Notes: generated by a model from the letters alone, not told the origin. Shown: positions 28,930 to 40,658, counted from the stretch's first letter. The stretch: 64,000 bases of DNA from Aeromonas cavernicola (GCF_002795305.1 NZ_PGGC01000044.1:1-64000); one strand, 5' to 3'. Numbers and translations: made by a program.

Positions 28930-30822
28930 TTACAGAACCAGCCGACGAATGTCGGACAGTACGCCATTCATGGTGGTAATAAAACGAGCGCCATCGGCTC
29001 CGTCGATCACGCGGTGGTCGTAGCTCAGTGCCAGCGGCAGCATCAGGCGCGGTACGAACTCCTTGCCGTTCCACTTCGGTTTGAAGTCGGACTTGGAGAC
29101 ACCGAGGATGGCCACTTCCGGCGCGTTGACGATCGGGGTAAAGCTAGTACCACCGATGCCACCTAGGCTGGAAATGGTGAAGCAACCACCCTGCATGTCG
29201 GCCGCGGTCAGTTTACCAGCACGGGCCTTCTTGGAGATCTCGGCCAGATCGCGCGACAGCTCGAAAATCCCCTTCTTGTTGACGTCGCGCACGACCGGCA
29301 CAACCAGTCCGTTGGGGGTGTCGACCGCCACACCGATGTGGATGTATTTCTTCATGATCAGCTTGCTGCCATCTTCAGACAGCGAACTGCAGAAGCGCGG
29401 ATGCGCTTCCAGCGCCTTGGCGGCCGCTTTCAGGATGAACACCAACGGGGTGATCTTCACATCCGACTTCTGCTTCTCGAGCATCGCGTTCTGCTCTTTG
29501 CGGAACGCTTCTAGCTCGGTGGTATCGGCTTCGTCGAATTGGGTGACATGAGGGATCATGGCCCAGTTGCGGTGGAGTGAAGGACCGGAGATCTTCTGGA
29601 TACGAGTCAGTTCTAGCTCTTCGACAGGGCCGAACTTGCTGAAATCGACCTTCGGCCACGGCAACACGCTCATGCCGTTGCCAGTACCGGCACCTGCAGC
29701 CGGAGCGGACTCGGCGCGCTTGATGGCATCTTTCACATAGGCTTGCACGTCCTCTTTGACGATGCGGCCTTTACGGCCAGAGGCTTTGACCTTGGCCAGA
29801 TTGACGCCGAACTCGCGCGCCAGACGACGTACTGCCGGAGAAGCGTGCACGTAAGCATCGTTGGCCACGAAATCGGAAGCGGCAGCAGCTTGGGCAACGG
29901 TCGCAGGCGCAGCCGCCACAGGTGCGGCGGCAACCGGTGCCGGGGCGGCAGCCTGAGCAACTGCGGTGGCCGGAGCAGCACCAGCTACTTCGAAGACCAT
30001 GATCAGCGATCCGGTGGAGACCTTGTCACCCGCCTTCACCTTGATCTCTTTGACCACACCGGCGAACGGCGCAGGTACTTCCATCGAGGCTTTGTCACCT
30101 TCCACGGCGATCAGGGACTGGTCGGCTGCAACCTTGTCACCCACGGCGACCATGATCTCGGTGACTTCCACTTCGTCACCACCGATATCCGGTACGTTGA
30201 CCTCTTTGGCAGCAGCGGCAACCGGGGCTGCAGCCACGGGAGCGGCGGCTTGAGCCGGAGTGGCAACGGCAGCGGACGCAGCGCCAGCTACTTCAAACAC
30301 CATCACCAGAGAACCGGTAGAAACCTTGGCACCAGCGGCAACCTTGATCTCGACTACCCGACCGGCGAACGGCGCCGGCACTTCCATGGAGGCCTTGTCA
30401 CCTTCCACGGCGATGATGGACTGGTCGGCTGCTACCATGTCGCCCACGGCAACCATGATCTCAGTGACGTCTACTTCGTCGTCACCGATGTCTGGTACAT
30501 GCACATCTTTGCGCACGGCAGCAGCAGGGGCGGCGGCCGGAGTAGCAGCAACGGGTGATGCGGCTTGAGCGGGTGCCGCCGTAGCAGCGCCCTCAGCTTC
30601 AAAGATCATGATCTGGGAACCGGTGGCAACCTTGTCGCCCACCTTGATCAGGATCTCTTTGACGATACCGGCAGACGGCGCCGGTACTTCCATGGAGGCC
30701 TTGTCGCCTTCTACCGCGATGATGGACTGGTCCAGCTCGACCTTGTCACCCACGGCCACCATGATCTCGGTAACTTCAACCTCATCAGCGCCGATATCCG
30801 GCACCATAATCTGTTTGGACAT
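28930..30822 (-). CDS. aceF: Pyruvate dehydrogenase E2, dihydrolipoamide acetyltransferase
   Basis: AceF forms the 24-subunit core of pyruvate dehydrogenase and transfers acetyl groups to CoA. The 630-residue protein has three N-terminal lipoyl domains with the lipoylated Lys in identical [12 protein letters not shown] contexts (about residues 41, 143 and 244). Ala/Pro-rich linkers separate them. An E3/E1-binding domain follows near 325-360 ([16 protein letters not shown]), then the catalytic domain with [16 protein letters not shown] near the C terminus. The three lipoyl repeats are also highly alike at the DNA level. It follows aceE by 118 bp. Confidence 0.98.
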   Translation of the reverse strand: MSKQIMVPDIGADEVEVTEIMVAVGDKVELDQSIIAVEGDKASMEVPAPSAGIVKEILIKVGDKVATGSQIMIFEAEGAATAAPAQAASPVAATPAAAPAAAVRKDVHVPDIGDDEVDVTEIMVAVGDMVAADQSIIAVEGDKASMEVPAPFAGRVVEIKVAAGAKVSTGSLVMVFEVAGAASAAVATPAQAAAPVAAAPVAAAAKEVNVPDIGGDEVEVTEIMVAVGDKVAADQSLIAVEGDKASMEVPAPFAGVVKEIKVKAGDKVSTGSLIMVFEVAGAAPATAVAQAAAPAPVAAAPVAAAPATVAQAAAASDFVANDAYVHASPAVRRLAREFGVNLAKVKASGRKGRIVKEDVQAYVKDAIKRAESAPAAGAGTGNGMSVLPWPKVDFSKFGPVEELELTRIQKISGPSLHRNWAMIPHVTQFDEADTTELEAFRKEQNAMLEKQKSDVKITPLVFILKAAAKALEAHPRFCSSLSEDGSKLIMKKYIHIGVAVDTPNGLVVPVVRDVNKKGIFELSRDLAEISKKARAGKLTAADMQGGCFTISSLGGIGGTSFTPIVNAPEVAILGVSKSDFKPKWNGKEFVPRLMLPLALSYDHRVIDGADGARFITTMNGVLSDIRRLVL

Positions 30823-30940
30823 TGTGCGTTATCCTCTTGCGTTGATCCGCGTGACGGGCTGATGCCGCCACGCAGATCTCGCGTTAACCGTTTAAACCCC
30901 AGCAAGGTCGCGCCGCAGTGCGGTGCAACACCTGATCTGC

Positions 30941-33601
30941 TTATGCGTAGAGCGGGTTGACCTTGTCAGCATCGATGCCGAACTTCTTGATCGCATCGGC
31001 CACAACCTGCTTGTCTACCTCGCCACGCTTGGCCAGTTCGGTCAGGGCAGCAACCACTACGTAGAACTCGTTCACTTCGAAGTGACGACGCAGGTTGGCA
31101 CGGCTGTCTGAACGGCCGTAACCGTCGGTACCCAGCACGCGGTAGTTCTCGGTCGGTACGAAAGCGCGCACCTGATCGGCGAACGACTTCATGTAGTCGG
31201 TCGCAGCGATGGTGGCTTCGCCGCCCAGTACCTGAGCGATGTAGGGAACACGTGCTTGAGCGGTCGGGTGCAGCATGTTCCAGCGATCCGCGTCCTGGCC
31301 GTCACGGGCCAGTTCGTTGAAGGAGGTGACGCTGAACACATCGGAACCGATGCCGTATTCGCTTGCCAGGATCTGGGCAGCGGTGCGCACATGACCCAAA
31401 ATTGAACCACAACCCAGCAGCTGAACTTTCGCCTTGGCACCTGCCACAGACTCCAGTTTGTAGATACCTTTACGGATACCCTCTTCAGCGCCTGCTGGCA
31501 TGGCCGGCATGGCATAGTTCTCGTTCAGGGTGGTGATGTAGTAGAACACGTTCTCTGGGTGCTCACCGTACATCCGGCGCAGGCCGTCTTGTACGATCAC
31601 CGCCACTTCATAGGCGTAGGACGGATCGTAGGAGACGCAGTTCGGGATGGTGTTCGCCAGGATGTGGCTGTGACCATCTTCGTGCTGCAAGCCCTCTCCG
31701 TTAAGCGTGGTACGACCGGAGGTTGCACCCAGCAGGAAGCCACGGGCTTGCTGGTCACCGGCTGCCCACGCCATGTCGCCGACGCGCTGGAAGCCGAACA
31801 TGGAGTAGTAGATGTAGAACGGGATCATTGGGCAGTCGTTGGTGCTGTAAGAGGTCGCAGCAGCCAGCCAAGAGGACATAGCGCCCAGCTCGTTGATACC
31901 GTCTTGCAGCACCTGACCCTGCTGGTCTTCCTTGTAATAGGAGACGATGTCGCGGTCTTGCGGGGTGTACTGCTGACCGTGCGGGCTGTAGATACCGATC
32001 TGGCGGAACAGACCTTCCATCCCGAAGGTACGGGCTTCGTCAGCCAGGATCGGCACGATCCGCTTGCCGATGGACTTGTCTTTGAGCATCACGTTCAGGG
32101 AACGGACGAACGCCATGGTGGTGGAGATTTCGCGCGCTTGCTCACCGAGCAGCGGGCCGAAGGCATCCAGCGCCGGGATTTCCAGCTTGGTGGTGCTCTC
32201 GCGCAGACGAGTCGGCACATAGCCCTTAAGTGCGGCACGGCGGTCATGCAGATACTTATGCTCCGCTGACCCTGCTTCAATCTTCAGATAAGGCAGGTTT
32301 TCCAGCTGAGCATCGCTGACGGGCAGGTTGAAGCGATCACGCAGGTGACGCACGGAGTCGAGCTCCATCTTCTTGACCTGGTGAGCGATGTTCTTGCCTT
32401 CAGCCGCGTCGCCCATGCCATAACCCTTGATGGTTTTGGCGAGGATCACGGTCGGCTTACCTTTGGTTTGCGCGGCTTTGGTGAACGCAGCAAACAATTT
32501 ACGTGGATCGTGGCCACCGCGGTTGAGGGCAAAAATCTCCGCATCGGTCATATCTTTGACCAGCGCCGCGGTTTCTGGGTAGCGATTAAAGAAGTGCTCG
32601 CGGACATAAGCGCCATCACGGGACTTCATGGTCTGGTAGTCACCATCCACGGTCTCGTTCATCAACTGCACCAGCTTGCCAGAGGTATCTTTGCGCAGCA
32701 GTTCATCCCACTTGCGACCCCAGATCACCTTGGTGACATCCCAGCCGGCGCCAGCAAACAGGCCTTCCAGCTCGTTAATGACCTTGCCGTTGCCGACAAC
32801 CGGACCATCCAGCCGCTGCAGGTTGCAGTTGACCACGAATACCAGATTGTCGAGCTTTTCACGCACGGCAACGGTCAGGGCACCTTTGGCTTCTGGCTCG
32901 TCCATCTCGCCGTCACCCAAGAAGGCGTAAACAGTCTGTTCGGAGCAATCTTTGATGCCACGGTCGGTCAGGTATTTGAGGAAACGCGCCTGATAGATAG
33001 CCGCAATCGGGCCCAGGCCCATGGAGACGGTCGGGAACTGCCAGAAGTCCGGCATCAGTTTCGGGTGCGGGTAGGAAGGAATACCTTTGCCATCGACTTC
33101 TTGGCGGAAGTTATCCAGCTGCTCTTCGGTCAGGCGACCTTCAGCGAAGGCACGGGCATAGATACCTGGGGAGATATGGCCCTGGAAATAAACCAGATCG
33201 CCGCCATCCTTTTCGCTACGAGCACGGAAGAAGTGGTTGAAGCAGACATCATAAATGGTCGCAGAAGAGGCGAAAGAGGACATGTGACCACCGAGGTCCA
33301 AATCTTTCTTCGAGGCACGCAATACGATCATCATGGCGTTCCAGCGGATGATGGCACGAATGCGATGCTCTATCTCTAAGTCACCGGGATAGTCCGGCTC
33401 ATCACTGGACGGAATGGTATTGATGTAATCGCGATTCGCCTTGGCAGCCACGTCCACGCCGCTTGCGCGAGCTTTTTCGGCCAACTGTTCAAGGATGAAC
33501 GATGCGCGTTGCGGACCCTCTTCACGCAGCAAGGATTCCAGAGAGGCAAGCCACTCCAGCGTTTCTATCGGGTCCACATCGTTCTTCAGGATATCAGACA
33601 T
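30941..33601 (-). CDS. aceE: Pyruvate dehydrogenase E1 component
   Basis: AceE is the thiamine-diphosphate-dependent subunit that decarboxylates pyruvate and acetylates lipoyl groups of AceF. The 886-residue protein is one residue shorter than E. coli AceE. The ThDP/Mg motif GDGEMDEPEAKG ... NCNLQRLDG is present near residues 230-265, as are the homodimeric E1 segments SFASSATIYDVCFNHFF and GRTTLNGEGLQHEDGHS. The ATG follows AGGAACC. Second gene of the pdhR-aceEF-lpd operon. Confidence 0.98.
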   Translation of the reverse strand: MSDILKNDVDPIETLEWLASLESLLREEGPQRASFILEQLAEKARASGVDVAAKANRDYINTIPSSDEPDYPGDLEIEHRIRAIIRWNAMMIVLRASKKDLDLGGHMSSFASSATIYDVCFNHFFRARSEKDGGDLVYFQGHISPGIYARAFAEGRLTEEQLDNFRQEVDGKGIPSYPHPKLMPDFWQFPTVSMGLGPIAAIYQARFLKYLTDRGIKDCSEQTVYAFLGDGEMDEPEAKGALTVAVREKLDNLVFVVNCNLQRLDGPVVGNGKVINELEGLFAGAGWDVTKVIWGRKWDELLRKDTSGKLVQLMNETVDGDYQTMKSRDGAYVREHFFNRYPETAALVKDMTDAEIFALNRGGHDPRKLFAAFTKAAQTKGKPTVILAKTIKGYGMGDAAEGKNIAHQVKKMELDSVRHLRDRFNLPVSDAQLENLPYLKIEAGSAEHKYLHDRRAALKGYVPTRLRESTTKLEIPALDAFGPLLGEQAREISTTMAFVRSLNVMLKDKSIGKRIVPILADEARTFGMEGLFRQIGIYSPHGQQYTPQDRDIVSYYKEDQQGQVLQDGINELGAMSSWLAAATSYSTNDCPMIPFYIYYSMFGFQRVGDMAWAAGDQQARGFLLGATSGRTTLNGEGLQHEDGHSHILANTIPNCVSYDPSYAYEVAVIVQDGLRRMYGEHPENVFYYITTLNENYAMPAMPAGAEEGIRKGIYKLESVAGAKAKVQLLGCGSILGHVRTAAQILASEYGIGSDVFSVTSFNELARDGQDADRWNMLHPTAQARVPYIAQVLGGEATIAATDYMKSFADQVRAFVPTENYRVLGTDGYGRSDSRANLRRHFEVNEFYVVVAALTELAKRGEVDKQVVADAIKKFGIDADKVNPLYA

Positions 33602-33669
33602 GGCTGGTTCCTATTGTGATTGCACGGCAGTTGAATGGTGCAAAGATTAGACAATAAAGCCTTGTGGGA

Positions 33670-34434
33670 TCAGTTTTCCTGCCGACGGATCCGACGCATG
33701 GATCGCTGGATCCGGCTGTCTTCCCTCTGCATATCCAACAAGGTGTCCTCGATAAAGGCCAGATGCTCATGACAAGCGGTTCTAGCCCGTTCCGGAGCCT
33801 CCGAAAGAATCGCCTCGATCAGGTTCGCGCGATGGCGACGGATCTTGGCTACCACTCCCGGACGGCGATTCAAAATCTCGTTATTTCGCAAAATGTTCTG
33901 TTCGAGCATAGGCCCCATGGCCCGCAGCAGATGCAGTAACACCACATTATGAGATGCCTCCGCCACCGCCAGATAAAACTGGGTGACGGCGCTCGACTCA
34001 GCCACCAAGGATCCCTGTTGGCCAGCCTCTTCAATGGTGACTTGCACCTGACGAATCCGGGTAAAGTCGGATTCAGTTCCCCGCAACGCGGCATAGTAGG
34101 CGCAAATGCCCTCTAGTGCGTGGCGAAATTCCAGCAGGTCATACTGGGCTTCTGGGTGATTGCTGAGCAGCTCGAATAAGGGGTCAGCGATCCCCTTACT
34201 CAGGGCATTTTGCACATAAGTGCCGCCACCCTGCCGACGAGACAGCAAGCCGCGCGCTTCCAAGCGCTGAATAGCTTCGCGCAAGGAGGGGCGTGACACT
34301 TGAAACTGGATGGCGAGCTCCCGCTCAGGGGGTAATTTTTGCCCCGGCTGCAGGCTGCCTTCCAGAATCATCTGTTCCAATTCGGCGACAATGGAGTCAG
34401 CCAACTTGGGTTGCGTAATCTTACGGTAGGGCAT
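33670..34434 (-). CDS. pdhR: Pyruvate-responsive GntR-family repressor PdhR
   Basis: PdhR represses the pyruvate dehydrogenase operon and is released by pyruvate. The 254-residue protein has an N-terminal winged helix (about 8-75: [38 protein letters not shown]) and a C-terminal FadR-type (FCD) effector domain with metal-site residues such as [14 protein letters not shown]. It is the first gene of the operon and has two PdhR boxes in its own upstream region, so autoregulation is expected. Confidence 0.96.
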   Translation of the reverse strand: MPYRKITQPKLADSIVAELEQMILEGSLQPGQKLPPERELAIQFQVSRPSLREAIQRLEARGLLSRRQGGGTYVQNALSKGIADPLFELLSNHPEAQYDLLEFRHALEGICAYYAALRGTESDFTRIRQVQVTIEEAGQQGSLVAESSAVTQFYLAVAEASHNVVLLHLLRAMGPMLEQNILRNNEILNRRPGVVAKIRRHRANLIEAILSEAPERARTACHEHLAFIEDTLLDMQREDSRIQRSMRRIRRQEN

Positions 34435-34449
34435 GGGGCTACTTTGTTA

Positions 34450-34466
34450 AATTGGTATTACCAATT
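34450..34466 (-). promoter_or_regulatory. PdhR box 1
   Basis: AATTGGTATTACCAATT is a perfect inverted repeat matching the PdhR consensus ATTGGTnnnACCAAT. It begins 16 bp upstream of the pdhR ATG, so bound repressor would lie in the transcribed leader or cover the start region. Confidence 0.88.
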
Positions 34467-34518
34467 TGGTGGATGCGGCAAAAATTAGCAGAGCCCTCCA
34501 GAAAAGTCCACCCAAAAG

Positions 34519-34532
34519 ATGATCTAGGTCAA
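34519..34532. promoter_or_regulatory. Possible FNR-like site upstream of pdhR
   Basis: ATGATCTAGGTCAA matches 8 of 10 defined positions of the FNR consensus TTGATnnnnATCAA and lies between the two PdhR boxes. Oxygen control of pyruvate dehydrogenase is known in relatives, but this match alone is weak evidence. Confidence 0.3.
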
Positions 34533-34589
34533 GATTGAATTGGACTATTTAAAGGGGGAGTGAGTACAAACATGATGACGCTCAAAGAA

Positions 34590-34604
34590 ATTGGTCTGAC
34601 CAAT
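34590..34604 (-). promoter_or_regulatory. PdhR box 2
   Basis: ATTGGTCTGACCAAT is a second full PdhR consensus match, centred about 139 bp upstream of box 1. Two sites may allow looping or control of separate promoters. Confidence 0.82.
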
Positions 34605-34716
34605 AAAGGATGATGGGTGCGCAACAACATTTGAGTAACGCCCGGCATGGTGCATCTGTACCCATCATGCGGCTGCCAGCGTGCTCCCCACCTGCGAAGG
34701 GGGGGCGTTAATCTGC

Positions 34717-35292
34717 TTAGGTGATGATGGCTGAGCGGTAACGCGGCCAGTCGAAGCTATCGCCGGGGTCGGTTTTACGGCCAGGTGCGATGTCGCAGTG
34801 ACCGACAATCTGGGTGGGGGTGATGGCGGGATAATGGGCGCAAATGGCGTGGCTTAACGCCGCTAGCACATGGTATTGCGCATCGGTATAGGGCAGTTCA
34901 TCGGTCCCCTCTAGCTCGATGCCGATGGAGAAATCGTTGCACGCCTCCCGTCCTTGCCAGTGGGAGACCCCAGCATGCCAAGCACGGGCGTTAAATGGGA
35001 CATATTGCACTACTTCGCCATCACGGCGGATCAAGCAGTGGGCCGAGACTTGCAGTTGATGGATGGCGGCAAAGTAAGGATGGGCATCGGGATCCAGCTT
35101 GCCCAAAAACAGATGGTCGATATAGGGGCCGCCAAATTGGCCGGGTGGCAGGCTGATACCGTGTATCACTAGCAAAGAGATATCGCTTGGGTCGGCCCGC
35201 TCGTTGTGATGAGGAGAGGGCGAGTGGCGTGCTGGTTGGCACCAGCCTGCGTCATCAATGGAGAAAAAGAGCTCGCGATTAGGTTGCGTCAT
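34717..35292 (-). CDS. ampD: 1,6-anhydro-N-acetylmuramyl-L-alanine amidase AmpD
   Basis: AmpD is the cytoplasmic zinc amidase that removes peptides from anhydro-muropeptides during wall recycling, and so limits ampC beta-lactamase induction. The 191-residue protein has the Amidase_2 zinc ligands in LLVIHGISLP and VGHCDIAPGRKTDPG, and the NARAWHAGVSHWQGR and FSIGIELEGTD segments. In E. coli ampE follows ampD; here no ampE is present, and pdhR lies downstream on the same strand. Confidence 0.96.
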   Translation of the reverse strand: MTQPNRELFFSIDDAGWCQPARHSPSPHHNERADPSDISLLVIHGISLPPGQFGGPYIDHLFLGKLDPDAHPYFAAIHQLQVSAHCLIRRDGEVVQYVPFNARAWHAGVSHWQGREACNDFSIGIELEGTDELPYTDAQYHVLAALSHAICAHYPAITPTQIVGHCDIAPGRKTDPGDSFDWPRYRSAIIT

Positions 35293-35418
35293 CGGCTACT
35301 CGCTTTGGCTAACAGGTAAAGAGTCGTGGCCAGCTAGGCCGACTGACTCCATGACAACATCCATGGCTAGGCCCGATTATGGTAGGCTGAGCCACTTCCC
35401 GCTCGAGATGGATAAGGT

Positions 35419-35889
35419 ATGCAGCACACCGCTCGCTGGCTCTGGTTACTAACTTGGCTCTCTTTAATGGGCTTACTGACCTTGTACTTCCATGCTCGCA
35501 CCCAACCCAGTGTAACGGCCAATGGCGAGTTGCTGCTGAGGGCTGATCCGAGCGGCCACTATCGGTTGGAGGGTGCCATCAATGGTCAGTCGGTGCAACT
35601 GCTGCTCGATACCGGTGCCACGCTAGTAACGGTGCCGCAGCAGGTTGCGGATCAGCTGGGGTTGAGTGCCCGTGGTCGCAGCCAAGTCACGACGGCTGCG
35701 GGCGCTGTTCAGGTCGGCACTGGCCAGATTGAAACGCTAGCGATGGGGCCATTGACCCTGTACGATTTGGCCATTTTTATCAATCCAGCAGCAGATAGCG
35801 ACGAAGTGCTGGTCGGCATGAACGCCCTCGGGCGACTGGAGCTGGTTCAAAAAGAGCGGCAGTTGCAGCTCAGGCCTTTGCAGGAATAG
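35419..35889 (+). CDS. Membrane-anchored retropepsin-like aspartic protease (clan AA, TIGR02281 type)
   Basis: A 156-residue protein with an N-terminal membrane segment (about residues 7-25) and a single retropepsin-like domain. The active-site motif LLLDTGATLVTVP lies near residue 62 and the second conserved block VLVGMNALGRLELV near 134. One Asp per chain implies that it works as a dimer. Substrates are unknown. It is divergent from ampD and three bases upstream of nadC, so co-transcription with nadC is likely. Confidence 0.85.
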   Translation: MQHTARWLWLLTWLSLMGLLTLYFHARTQPSVTANGELLLRADPSGHYRLEGAINGQSVQLLLDTGATLVTVPQQVADQLGLSARGRSQVTTAAGAVQVGTGQIETLAMGPLTLYDLAIFINPAADSDEVLVGMNALGRLELVQKERQLQLRPLQE

Positions 35890-36762
<873 letters not shown>

Positions 36763-37079
36763 TGACGCATAAGTGATGGGGTCGCCATCTTCCCAAATCA
36801 GAGAGGCGTATAAAGGTGAGTGACGCACTATCTTGACCGACTTGCAAAAGGTGCTTAATGGGCCTTTCCTTAAAGCCATGACGAACCTAAAAACGAAGAG
36901 GGTGGCATTAGCCGTCACTGACTTTGCTGGGTACTTGCTCTGTCAGTGATGCATAAGGTTATGATTTTAATTTGGTTTTTTGTTGACAACATTAAGTAAG
37001 CAAGCTGCGCGAAGCTCTTGACCCGTGGATAGTTTTCCAACGTCATCGGTAGCAAACAAAGACAAAAAGGATATTTGTA
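36763..37079 (+). other. 317-bp intergenic region between nadC and tapA
   Basis: No gene is recognised. An inverted repeat GTCACTGAC / GTCAGTGAT sits at 36914-36922 and 36942-36950, and the sequence GCATAAG occurs near both ends of the first 190 bp (36767 and 36951). The last 120 bp are AT-rich and should hold the tapA promoter; a clear sigma-54 site was not found. AAGGA lies ten bases before the tapA ATG. Confidence 0.4.
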
Positions 37080-37550
37080 ATGAACAAACAATCAGGTTTT
37101 ACCCTTATTGAATTGATGATTGTGGTAGCGATTGTGGCTATTTTGGCCGCGGTGGCACTGCCTGCTTATCAGACGTATACCCAGAGGGCAAAATTTTCCG
37201 AAGTTATATCAGCAGCTAGCCCAGCAAAAACCGCATTTGAGGTTTGTGTGCAAGCTGCGGATGAAACCGGTGCAAACATTAATCTTACGTCAACCAATGC
37301 TTCATGCGTGACAGCGGCAAATTCTGCTTTAGTCGCTGGTATCGCTAATGCTAGCTCTGAGCGAATTGCTTCTGGAGCAGGTAATACAGAAGTGACAGCA
37401 AATTCAGCAACAGAGGTCTTAATTCGAGTGGAGGGGGGGACTGATTTTGATGACGATACCCGATTTGACTTGGTTGGCACTGTCGAGGCTAATAAACAGG
37501 TCAACTGGTCAAGAGATACCGGTACCTGTGTGGCGGCAGGCCTCTGCTAA
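37080..37550 (+). CDS. tapA: Type IV pilin TapA
   Basis: Major subunit of the Tap type IV pilus. The 156-residue prepilin has a six-residue leader (MNKQSG) cut before Phe, and the classical [19 protein letters not shown] helix with Glu5 of the mature protein. The C-terminal globular domain has four cysteines, the last pair (TCVAAGLC) at the end forming the likely D-region loop. It is processed by TapD. The mature C-terminal part is expected to vary strongly between strains. Confidence 0.95.
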   Translation: MNKQSGFTLIELMIVVAIVAILAAVALPAYQTYTQRAKFSEVISAASPAKTAFEVCVQAADETGANINLTSTNASCVTAANSALVAGIANASSERIASGAGNTEVTANSATEVLIRVEGGTDFDDDTRFDLVGTVEANKQVNWSRDTGTCVAAGLC

Positions 37551-37553
37551 CAT

Positions 37554-39260
37554 ATGACTTCTAACCTCAATAGCGGCCTAGCATTAAGCTTGGCCGCCTC
37601 TTCTCTGCTTAATGAAGAAGATGCGCAACGTTATCTCAGCCAAGCTCAGGCTGTGCGTAAACCCTTTGTGAGCTTTCTGGTTGAACAAAAGATTCTGGAC
37701 AGTCGGGTATTGGCTGACTTTTGCGAGCAAGAGTATGGGGTGCCTCTGTTAGATCTTGCCGCATTCAATTTGGCCGAGATCCCGCAGAAGTACCTCAATC
37801 AAAAGTTGATTGAGAAATACCACGTCCTGCCAATTTACACTCAAGGGCACACTCTTTATATCGCCATGTCAGATCCGACCAATGTGTCGGCATTGGAGGA
37901 TTTTGGCTTTAACTTCGGGCTGCATACCGAAGCGCTGTTGGTGGAGGAGAACAAACTCAGCACCGCGATTAGTAAATTATTGGAAAACGACAGTGATGCG
38001 CTGGGTATCGAGCATCTCGATGAATCGGAGATCGCTGAGCTTGAGGTGTTCGACGAGAGTAGTCGGCTCGATGAAAGCGTCAACACCACCGATGATGACG
38101 CACCTATCGTTAAGTACATCAACAAAATCATGATGGATGCCATCAAGCGCGGTGCCTCCGATCTGCATTTTGAACCCTATGAAGTGAAATACCGGATCCG
38201 CTTTCGCATTGATGGCATTTTACATGAAGTAGCGACACCCCCAGTGAGTTTGGCGAGCCGCTTCTCGGCTCGCCTCAAGGTGATGGCGAGGCTTGATATT
38301 GCAGAGCGGCGGCTCCCTCAAGATGGTCGCCTCAAGCTCAAATTACCCCGTAATAAATCCATCGATATGCGGGTGAACACCTTGCCGACCATGTGGGGCG
38401 AGAAGATCGTGATCCGGTTGCTCGACTCTTCTGCAGCACGGTTGAATATCGATCAGCTGGGGTTTGATGAGCAGCAAAAGGCGCAGTATCTGCACGCGCT
38501 TGCCAAGCCACAGGGCATGATCCTTGTGACGGGCCCGACCGGCTCGGGCAAAACAGTCTCGCTTTATACTGGCCTGAATATTTTAAATACCACTGAGATC
38601 AATATTTCTACCGCAGAAGATCCGGTGGAGATCAACTTGCCTGGTGTCAATCAGGTTCAGGTCAATCCTAAAGCGGGTCTTACTTTCGCCAGCGCCCTGC
38701 GCTCTTTTCTACGGCAAGATCCCGATGTGGTGATGGTGGGGGAGATCCGTGATCTCGAAACCGCTGAAATAGCCATCAAGGCTGCGCAAACGGGCCATTT
38801 GGTTCTTTCGACCTTGCACACCAACTCCGCCGCTGAAACTCTGACTCGGATGATCAATATGGGGGTGCCTGCCTTCAATATTGCCTCTTCCGTGACCTTG
38901 ATCGTGGCTCAGCGCTTGGCTCGCAAACTGTGTGAGCATTGTAAGGCGCCACACGAGCTGCCGGATGCGGAGCTCCTGCAGCTCGGGTTTAGCCCACAGC
39001 AGCTCGCGGCGGGTTTACGGTTGTTTAAGCCGGTGGGCTGTAAAGAGTGTGCGGGCGGTTATAAGGGACGAGTGGGTTTGTATGAGGTGATGTTGATGTC
39101 AGATGACATCGCAAGAGAGATCATGCAGGGGGCTAACTCATTGCAGATTGCCGCGCTCGCACAGCGAGAAGGTATGCGAACGCTGCGTGTATCTGGGCTC
39201 GAAAAAGCTCGGCTGGGCGTGACCAGTTTGGCGGAAGTTAACAGAGTGACGACGAACTGA
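37554..39260 (+). CDS. tapB: Type IV pilus extension ATPase TapB (PilB)
   Basis: Hexameric ATPase that powers pilus extension. The 568-residue protein has an N-terminal MshEN-type domain (about 15-150), Walker A GPTGSGKT near residue 325, the Asp box ([10 protein letters not shown]), Walker B/His box ([20 protein letters not shown]) and a tetracysteine zinc site (CEHCKAP ... CKEC). It starts three bases after the tapA stop codon. Confidence 0.96.
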   Translation: MTSNLNSGLALSLAASSLLNEEDAQRYLSQAQAVRKPFVSFLVEQKILDSRVLADFCEQEYGVPLLDLAAFNLAEIPQKYLNQKLIEKYHVLPIYTQGHTLYIAMSDPTNVSALEDFGFNFGLHTEALLVEENKLSTAISKLLENDSDALGIEHLDESEIAELEVFDESSRLDESVNTTDDDAPIVKYINKIMMDAIKRGASDLHFEPYEVKYRIRFRIDGILHEVATPPVSLASRFSARLKVMARLDIAERRLPQDGRLKLKLPRNKSIDMRVNTLPTMWGEKIVIRLLDSSAARLNIDQLGFDEQQKAQYLHALAKPQGMILVTGPTGSGKTVSLYTGLNILNTTEINISTAEDPVEINLPGVNQVQVNPKAGLTFASALRSFLRQDPDVVMVGEIRDLETAEIAIKAAQTGHLVLSTLHTNSAAETLTRMINMGVPAFNIASSVTLIVAQRLARKLCEHCKAPHELPDAELLQLGFSPQQLAAGLRLFKPVGCKECAGGYKGRVGLYEVMLMSDDIAREIMQGANSLQIAALAQREGMRTLRVSGLEKARLGVTSLAEVNRVTTN

Positions 39261-39416
39261 TCCTACAGACGAACCATGATCAGGAGCATTCGCTACATGT
39301 CGCTCTAACATGCTTGAGTATCAATAAGTTGCTAACGCAATGCATTGCAGGTGCCGGAAGTAATCATCAGACTGGCGCACTTCCCTCAGCCGATTCAATT
39401 GCAGGATGCAGTAACG

Positions 39417-40658
39417 ATGGCGACGCTGACGCAAAAACGAAATACACCGAAAAAAGTATTTACCTTTTGTTGGAGCGGGCTAAACCGCAAGGGACAAAAG
39501 GTATCGGGTGAGTTGCAAGCTGACAGCATCAATAGTGTGAAGCTTGAGCTGCGCAAGCAGGGGGTGAGTGCCACCAAGGTCAGCAAAAAGAGTCGAGGCT
39601 TTTTTTCCAAGGAAGGCGCTAATATCAAGCCAATGGATATCGCCATCGTCTCGCGTCAGATCACCACCATGCTGACTGCAGGGGTGCCTTTGGTGCAAAC
39701 CTTGCAAATCATTGCGCGCAGCCATGAAAAAGCCACCATGCGAGAACTCATCGGGCAAGTCGCAGCAGATGTCGAGACCGGGATCCCGCTCTCTGATGCG
39801 CTGCGCCGCCATCCTCGCTATTTTGACGATCTCTATTGTGATCTTGTGGAGGCGGGTGAGCACTCTGGGGCGTTGGAAACCATTTATGATCGCATCGCTA
39901 CTTACCGCGAGAAGTCTGAGGCGCTGAAATCCAAGATCAAGAAGGCCATGTTCTATCCCTCCATGGTGATTTTGGTGGCGATTGTCGTGACTTCAATCTT
40001 GTTACTGTTTGTTATTCCGCAGTTTGAAGAAATTTTTAAGAGCTTCGGTGCCGAGTTACCCATCTTTACCCAGTTGGTCATCGGGATCTCTCGCTTTATG
40101 CAGGATTGGTGGTATCTGTTTTTTGGCGCTGTGGCGCTGGCGGTTTTTGTCTATGTTCGTGCTTGGCGATCTTCCCAAAAAGTGAAAGACAATACCGATA
40201 AGTTTCTGCTGACTGTGCCGGTGGTGGGGATGATTCTCCACAAAGCGGCCATGGCGCGTTTTGCTCGCACACTGTCAACAACGTTTTCGGCAGGGATTCC
40301 ACTGGTCGATGCGCTAGTGTCTGCTGCGGGGGCGTCGGGTAATGCTGTTTATCGCCGAGCGGTGCTGGCCATTCGGAACGAAGTCATCGCAGGGATGCAG
40401 GTCAATGTGGCGATGCGCACGGTGGCTCTCTTCCCGGATATGGTGATCCAGATGGTGATGATTGGTGAGGAGTCAGGGGCCATCGATGATATGCTAGCCA
40501 AGGTCGCCACGATTTTTGAGCAAGAGGTGGACGACTTGGTCGATGGCCTCACCAGCCTGCTGGAGCCCCTCATCATGGTGGTACTCGGGGTGCTGGTCGG
40601 CGGTATGGTTATCGCCATGTACCTGCCCATTTTCAAGCTTGGCGATGTGGTAGGTTGA
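39417..40658 (+). CDS. tapC: Type IV pilus inner-membrane platform protein TapC (PilC)
   Basis: TapC is the polytopic platform on which the pilus is assembled. The ATG at 39417 follows AGGA and gives 413 residues, the length known for Aeromonas TapC; a longer frame to 39345 is likely not translated. Two T2SSF repeats are visible, with ADVETGIPLSDALRRHPRYF and the matching later block MQVNVAMRTVALFPDMVIQM. Three main membrane segments lie near residues 165-190, 220-240 and 380-400. The 156-bp gap after tapB holds nothing recognisable. Confidence 0.93.
   Translation: MATLTQKRNTPKKVFTFCWSGLNRKGQKVSGELQADSINSVKLELRKQGVSATKVSKKSRGFFSKEGANIKPMDIAIVSRQITTMLTAGVPLVQTLQIIARSHEKATMRELIGQVAADVETGIPLSDALRRHPRYFDDLYCDLVEAGEHSGALETIYDRIATYREKSEALKSKIKKAMFYPSMVILVAIVVTSILLLFVIPQFEEIFKSFGAELPIFTQLVIGISRFMQDWWYLFFGAVALAVFVYVRAWRSSQKVKDNTDKFLLTVPVVGMILHKAAMARFARTLSTTFSAGIPLVDALVSAAGASGNAVYRRAVLAIRNEVIAGMQVNVAMRTVALFPDMVIQMVMIGEESGAIDDMLAKVATIFEQEVDDLVDGLTSLLEPLIMVVLGVLVGGMVIAMYLPIFKLGDVVG

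Noticed and set aside
28930-30822. Tandem DNA repeats in aceF as a possible unstable element
   Set aside because: They are the three lipoyl domains normal for AceF of this group.
34650-34716. Possible terminator after ampD (GC-rich CTCCCCACCT / AGGGGGGG pairing)
   Set aside because: The stem has mismatches and no T tract follows on the minus strand.
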